Shown in pieces: positions 59,004 through 64,000 of a DNA stretch of 64,000 bases. The notes under the pieces are model-generated. The model saw only the letters and a program-made list of their open reading frames with translations, had not been told where the DNA came from and did not search any database. The position numbers were made by a program, and so were the translations under genes. The stretch comes from Stratiolaelaps scimitus (Eukaryota > Arthropoda > Arachnida > Mesostigmata > Laelapidae): the NCBI GenBank assembly GCA_019614645.1, contig JABWDB010000036.1, forward strand, positions 1,670,001 to 1,734,000, written 5' to 3'. Numbering within the stretch: position 1 is the stretch's first letter; every line of letters starts with the position of its first letter.

Positions 59004-60104
59004 ACCGTTGCACATTTGCATTGAAAGGGGGTTGTCCGTCTTATGAAGCCTTATGCCAAAAGCAGTTGTACTGCGGACGTTCAATGTTTAAGGCTGTGAG
59101 TCAGCCTGGAAAATTTTACTTAGATATCTTTGGTCTCCACTGATGATTCCATTTTACACTCCATTTTACACTGAATTGGGAGTCTCGCCTATCTGCGAAT
59201 CTCCTGTGTCAAGTTGCAGTGAGATAAAGAAGAATAAAGATATAAACTGCATTATTGTATATAAGTAAGTTACATAGTTTACAGTTAGCACACGGATTAT
59301 TTCCGGTACCGTTGAGTATGTTGTTGTTAGGCGAGCTTCAGTCTTCTTTAAGTACTGGCTCTTCCAAAGCAGCCATTCACCGAAACACACATTTGAACAA
59401 TATCTGGAAGTACGTTAAGATTCATATCTCAAGTTTGATCATCTTTCAACTGCCTTTTCTTATATTCTGACTTAAATAGCAACATACACTTACTCCTATA
59501 GTCGATGAGGTTTGACAGCTATACAACAGTGCTTAACTAAGTAAGCCTTGCGTACGCGATTCTGCCCACCCCACAGGACAGCAAGAACTAAATAAAGTAT
59601 ATGAGCCAACATAATTGGAGTTAGGTATTCAACCTAATGAGCACCACTGATTAGGTGCCTTCGATAATCTCCCTTTTACTAAGTTAATAGTGATCGTGGT
59701 GGTTCCCGTTGAGGTCATGAACCAACTTATACTATTTCTTTCTATTTGTTGCTGAAGTTACAACGAGTTGAGCACACGAACAAGCCGCAGTGAGGTAATT
59801 AGCGGTTAGTCACCAAAGAAAAAAAACACCTGTAAACACAGCGCTGTTTAATTCGTCACAATATTCCACTTCAACCTGAACGTGACAATTCGATCGGTTG
59901 CCATTCGTCGCTATCAACTTCAGCGGCGGCGGCGAGAGCCGGGAGCCGGCCACACAACGCTATTAACCAAATATACGCAAGGCGGCTCTTAGCTGGCGAA
60001 AGCATAAATATGACCGACATCCGACCAGCCACCGATCAGAACAGTCCTGTGTTTTTAAGTGAGGTTGTTTTCTATAAGAAGGCCAAAAATCGAACACTAC
60101 TTTC

Positions 60105-60219
60105 ATGCGACAACGAAAATCTTCCCAAGGCAGAAAAGCCAGTGACATGACGCTACTTAAAGAGTCTACAAAATTGTTACTGTTTGAAGCGGTGCGAAAA
60201 GCCAAGGATGCCGCCGGAG
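60105..60219 (+). CDS. Kinase gene exon 1 (first recognised)
   Basis: An ATG starts MRQRKSSQGRKASDMTLLKE and continues FEAVRKAKDAA, with donor G/GTAAGA leaving one base. A stop lies 33 bases upstream in frame. The initiator could be this ATG, or the exon could start a little upstream. Confidence 0.55.
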
Positions 60220-63200
60220 GTAAGATAATGATTTTGTTCGACTTTTTTTTCCTCTCCTCGTTTTACCTTGTCCGTTATACCTCCGCTGTCGGCTACGAAC
60301 GAAGGTCAGCTGGCAGCTGGACCGGAGCTGGTGACATCTGAACGATGTCGTTGCTCGTTACGGGAGAACGATAGTGCCAGGGTGAGGTCGCATCTCGCCG
60401 GTGTCTGTGCATGTGTGGGTGGGTGTGGTGTGGTTGTGAGCATACGATGAGATGCAGGTATAACATGCAGCATCAGGCGCGCCTGACTCGACGGGAGGTC
60501 GGAATCTGATGTGAGATTAGTGACATCATCTGCGTGGGGGACGGCGTACAACTCGGATCGATGTGTTGCTAATCCACCGGCTCACCGACAACAGCGAATG
60601 TGTAGCTAATCTTCAGGGGGGAATCTTCTCCATACAGAGTTCGCCACAGCTGTACTGACCGGTTTCTGTGAACAATTCAATGATGTTCTTAGGCTGCCTT
60701 CGTGGACTACAGAACCTTGGTTCGCAGTACGGTAGTCGGATGCGTCAATGGCTTCGAAATGTTTGTGCTAATTTCCGCACCCCAACTCAACCATTGATGG
60801 AGCCAATGTTCCCTGAAGGCTACCATAGTAAGCTAAAATTCAACGTTAAGTTAGATTATATAACCTAGAAGAAGTCGCTAAATTAATTAAAGAGAAAACA
60901 GTGTGAGCAATTACTGAGGGATACTGCAGCGAATTGCCAAATATGCATACATAAAGCGAGGATTGGAAAGCCAACAACCAACCCCTGATAAAGGGAGTTT
61001 TGATGAATATTATATTTTTGATGGGCATGGCTCCTATGAATATTCCAAGGGAGGGTGCCACCGTATTCAGGCATTTGGGCGACGGTGATGCGTTGATCTC
61101 CCTACCGACATTCGTTTGGTTCAAAACGACGCATAGTATTTATATCGAACTGGTGATCTTCGGCTGATGCAAATATATATATATTTATTTGCATCAGCCG
61201 AAGATCACATACAATGGAGATATATATCTTCATTGTATATGTATATATACTGTGCTGATAATAAATCTCAAACAGAAAAGATACCAGTAGATATATAACA
61301 TACAAGGGAGCTATATATATATATATATATATATTATATCGATATATATGTATATCTATATGCATATTTGGGTCAGCCGAAGATCACTAGTGTAGAAACT
61401 AGTGACTTTTTAAGGCTTTTAGAACGCGAGTTGTCGTCTCACACAACCTGTGAAGTAGCAAGGCTCGGGATGTTTGTTTATGATGAGTGTTCACCTTCAA
61501 CCTTTTACCCCAAAACAAACGCGTTGAAGTTATGTAGTGGCGCCCCCTGGGTAATTCGACGTATTTTTCAAGATGGGCCGGACCAAGCAGTGCTTCCATT
61601 GAAGAACGGCATCCTGTCATAGATAGCGGTTTTGAGAGCGTTAGAATCTGATAAACGTCATATCTCAGAGCTATAACTGTAACAGAGTAGTCACTTGCGT
61701 GTCGGGGAGAATCAGGACCTCTGAACATTGCACCGTGCACTATTTATATACACTGCTACAGGTCAGGTATCAGTTGTTCGGAAAGTCGCTAAGCGCTCAG
61801 ACAAACAGAACTGATTCTATATCACATAGAAATGGGAGGACTCACTCACTTGTGTGTAAAAGTATTCGAGTATCACTCTGGAAATAAACATCGCCCAACT
61901 TCCATACGGATTGTTGTTTTCTAATTGATCCATCAGTGATCCTAGTTGCATTTGTCATCATCATGGTCGACTGTGAATTAGTTAGCACTCATTCTTCGAA
62001 TGACTGGCTGAAGTAAGCCACAAAACGGTTGCTTAAACGAAGCATTCTTTTACATTTTGCTGTGAATTTATTGAATTTCGTCTCGTAAAGAGATCACGGG
62101 CCCCTCGCCGCGACTCCTTGATCGTATCACAGAATGACTGAGTTATGAAATAAAGGACTAAATAAATTTGTCATCTAAATGATTGATTAAATCTATTCTA
62201 CGTTTTTAATTTCTCTATCAGTTCAGTATCATGGACTTGCGCGATAGCCTGTGTGAATCGATCCTTCGAAATGCGAGGACAGTAAATAGTGTTTAAAACA
62301 GTTTAGAACATCGCATCAACTCATTACGTGTTAACGAACTGGCTAATTATATACTACCAGCGAACGGGTAGCAGTGCGCCTGAAAAGGTCAATTTGTCAT
62401 AATAGGCGTGATACGTCTTCACCCAGCTGATTTCTGCTATAACATAAATGCTACGGAGAGACGTTCAGATGTCGTCACCCGTTGTATATAAACTTATTTC
62501 GACACGACAACTAGCGCGCCACCGCCTGACACAATGCCACTATCGGCCTATGTGAACAAAATGGTATTAAGCGTATATTCGTTTAATGTCTTGTGATGTT
62601 ATGGTTTCAGTGCGCAGCCGCTTCAGTAATATCTACCCTGACATCAGGCAAAACCGATCAGAGTAAGCCCCAAGTTCTTCGCTATAGTCGCTGGGATGTT
62701 GGCACTACCGGCAATGATCCGTACGTGTGTGGGGGAAAGTTGTGCCACTACGATTCTCAATGACGAAGATATTTCATCATTAGTAGCCAGATAGTAATGT
62801 TTCTATACGCCCGAGATATGAGCGAATTGATCAGTCGATATATATGTTATGGGTGCACCTCAGGGCGTCGGTCTTCATTGCGGTCAAATGCATCCGGTGA
62901 CCAGAGGATTAGTTGACGTACGAAATTAACTAATTATCCTCCCGCTTGGCTTGACTTCGGCATGGTGGTGGAAACTTGCACATGCCTCGGATTGCGATAT
63001 ATAGCTTAGGATACTACTCGCCGATCATGCACCCAACAATCGAACAACCGAGTAATGCGGGCAAACACGACTTGTCATTTACCTTGTGCACGTTGCAGCT
63101 TGCTCAAGGCGACCGGAGCCCAAATGGCGAAGTATATGCAGGACAACTTCGCTTACGATTTCCAAATGTATCCGGGGCAGCGTTACGTAAAGGACCAGTG

Positions 63201-64000
63201 CATCCTGTTCATGCAGCACATCATGTGGAACTGCTCACGCAACATGATGACCGTTCAGGAACTACGCGAGGGTCTAGAGAACCTGCACAGCCTTTTGTAT
63301 ATTCTCAGTACCAGAGACATCTCGGCATTCCGGGTAAAGTGTGGTAATGACCGGACAGCCGGATACTGAGTAAACTTCTTTCTTATTGAGGACGTCTTAT
63401 TGCGTGCATGTAAACATACGGAGAATGGATTTTGGCGGTCACTAGGAGCTCAACTTTTCTTATTTTTGCCTAATCGAGCTGAGTGCTGAGTGCGAGCTTT
63501 CACTCGGTTCGGACCTCGTTGGAATCGCTATAATGTTAAAACAATGGTAGTCAGGTAGAGGAACTCGGCTGTTGCTGTGCTGACACTGAGTGCCGTTGCT
63601 GCACAGATTTTTCATATGACTCTTCGATTTTCGGCAGACGTTGGTGGGTGATCTCCTTATAATCGTCCCGATGATGAAAGACCTCATAAACGAGGCGGAG
63701 AGATTCGCCGAATGCAAAGCAACCGATTGGGATGAAGTTGCAAGATTTATTAAACAAGAATCAGAGATGGTGACAGCGGACGCGGAGTATGTCACGGCAA
63801 AAGTCTCTTATTTCAGCCTAGAGCGACTCCTTGGAGCGGGAGGTTTCGGGGCCGTCTACAAGGCGTCGATGGGGGAGAGCGCCTGCGTCGTGAAGTTCGT
63901 GCCTACGACCGCAATCCCCTCGTTGTCCGCTGCGGTGGCAGATAAGACCGTAGCATGTATGATCAATCACCCATGTCTGGTGAAGTACTATGCCTGTTTT
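60105..64000 (+). CDS. Ser/Thr protein kinase gene, 5' part (NEK10-like?)
   Basis: Four exons (60105-60219, 60638-60731, 63099-63333, 63638-64000) join with matching phases. The product begins with about 220 residues of mainly helical sequence and then a kinase N-lobe: GAGGFGAVYKA is the glycine loop, the Lys in CVVKFV is the beta-3 lysine, and NHPCLVKYYACF is the beta-4/5 region. The window ends there. Placement of an armadillo-like helical region before the kinase, and the HP-x-LV-YY-F motif, resemble NEK10. The spacer is much shorter than in vertebrate NEK10, so the family assignment is tentative; a MAP3K-type kinase is the alternative. Confidence 0.75.
60638..60731 (+). CDS. Kinase gene exon 2
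   Basis: Acceptor CTTCTCCATACAG; two bases complete a Glu codon from exon 1, then FATAVLTGFCEQFNDVLRLP and PWFAV, donor CG/GTAGTC. The leftover two bases and the first base of the next exon make Arg. Confidence 0.6.
60732..63098. other. Kinase gene intron 2
   Basis: A 2.4-kb intron with an (AT)n-cored palindrome cluster at 61153-61387 and an (AT)n run at 61312-61335. No further exon was recognised, although a small one cannot be excluded. Confidence 0.55.
61153..61208. repeat. Inverted repeat around an (AT)n core
   Basis: GTGATCTTCGGCTGATGCAA at 61153-61172 is mirrored exactly by TTGCATCAGCCGAAGATCAC at 61189-61208 across an (AT)n core. A third, incomplete copy (GTCAGCCGAAGATCAC) stands at 61372-61387, and a second small palindrome (ACAATGGAGA / TCTTCATTGT) follows at 61211-61237. 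Confidence 0.9.
63099..63333 (+). CDS. Kinase gene exon 3
   Basis: Acceptor GTGCACGTTGCAG, donor CGG/GTAAAG, 235 nt. Encodes LLKATGAQMAKYMQDNFAYD, CILFMQHIMWNCSRNMMTVQ and LHSLLYILSTRDISAF, helical repeat-like sequence ahead of the kinase. Confidence 0.8.
63638..64000 (+). CDS. Kinase gene exon 4 (cut by window end)
   Basis: Acceptor GATTTTCGGCAG, phase 0, open to the last base. Encodes TLVGDLLIIVPMMKDLINEA, then YFSLERLLGAGGFGAVYKA (glycine loop) and CVVKFVP (beta-3 lysine). The helix C glutamate would be expected in the SLSAAVADKT stretch but is not obvious there. Confidence 0.88.

Larger units (their letters stand above)
53080..60104. other. Intergenic stretch without a supported gene
   Basis: Many frames are open by chance, the longest being 54921-55481 (+), which lacks an ATG and spans a CT repeat at 55028-55090. 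Other contents are a (GTA)n run at 58056-58080, an AT-rich tandem array at 58437-58630, a tRNA-like SINE at 58930-59003 and an open run at 53720-53933 (+) with no splice partner. Promoters of the divergent KY-like and kinase genes are expected here but were not identified. Confidence 0.5.

Overview
This is a eukaryotic nuclear window. Coding sequence is split into short exons bounded by GT..AG introns, and these only give sensible proteins once joined. The introns and spacers are full of (AT)n, (AAT)n and (GA)n microsatellites and short retroelements. The protein types (a DNA2 helicase-nuclease, a KY/hillarin-type transglutaminase-like protein, a kinase with a helical N-terminus) and the compact introns fit an arthropod. 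A mite or other chelicerate is my guess, not shown by the sequence.

Layout. 1-10.7 kb: simple-sequence-rich DNA with no complete gene, only isolated exon-like islands at 5498, 8735, 8958 and 11476. 11.57-13.47 kb: a candidate minus-strand gene fragment of three exons. 13.57-28.14 kb (+): DNA2, about 24 exons and roughly 1,440 codons, ending at a TAA with an AATAAA signal 59 bases downstream. 29.75-53.08 kb (-): a KY/hillarin-like gene of up to 15 exons and about 917 codons. Exons 4 to 15 join with every codon phase matching. It carries the Cys-His-Asp transglutaminase-like core and ends in nine lysines. 53.1-60.1 kb: no gene I can defend. 60.1-64.0 kb (+): 5' part of a Ser/Thr protein kinase gene, cut off by the window edge inside the kinase N-lobe. 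It resembles NEK10, with moderate confidence.

The genes show no obvious shared pathway. DNA2 acts in Okazaki-fragment processing and end resection, the KY-like protein belongs to a cytoskeleton and muscle-associated family, and the kinase is signalling. The most interesting structure lies in the repeats. A short retroelement family (four copies, three with direct flanking repeats of 12-16 bp) has inserted exactly at a DNA2 splice donor and duplicated the exon/intron junction. A set of near-perfect inverted repeats is built around (AT)n cores. One DNA2 intron uses a GC donor. I found no CRISPR array, bacterial operon, rRNA gene, convincing functional tRNA gene or virus-derived gene. All gene models are my own splicing by eye and by remembered family motifs, with no database search.
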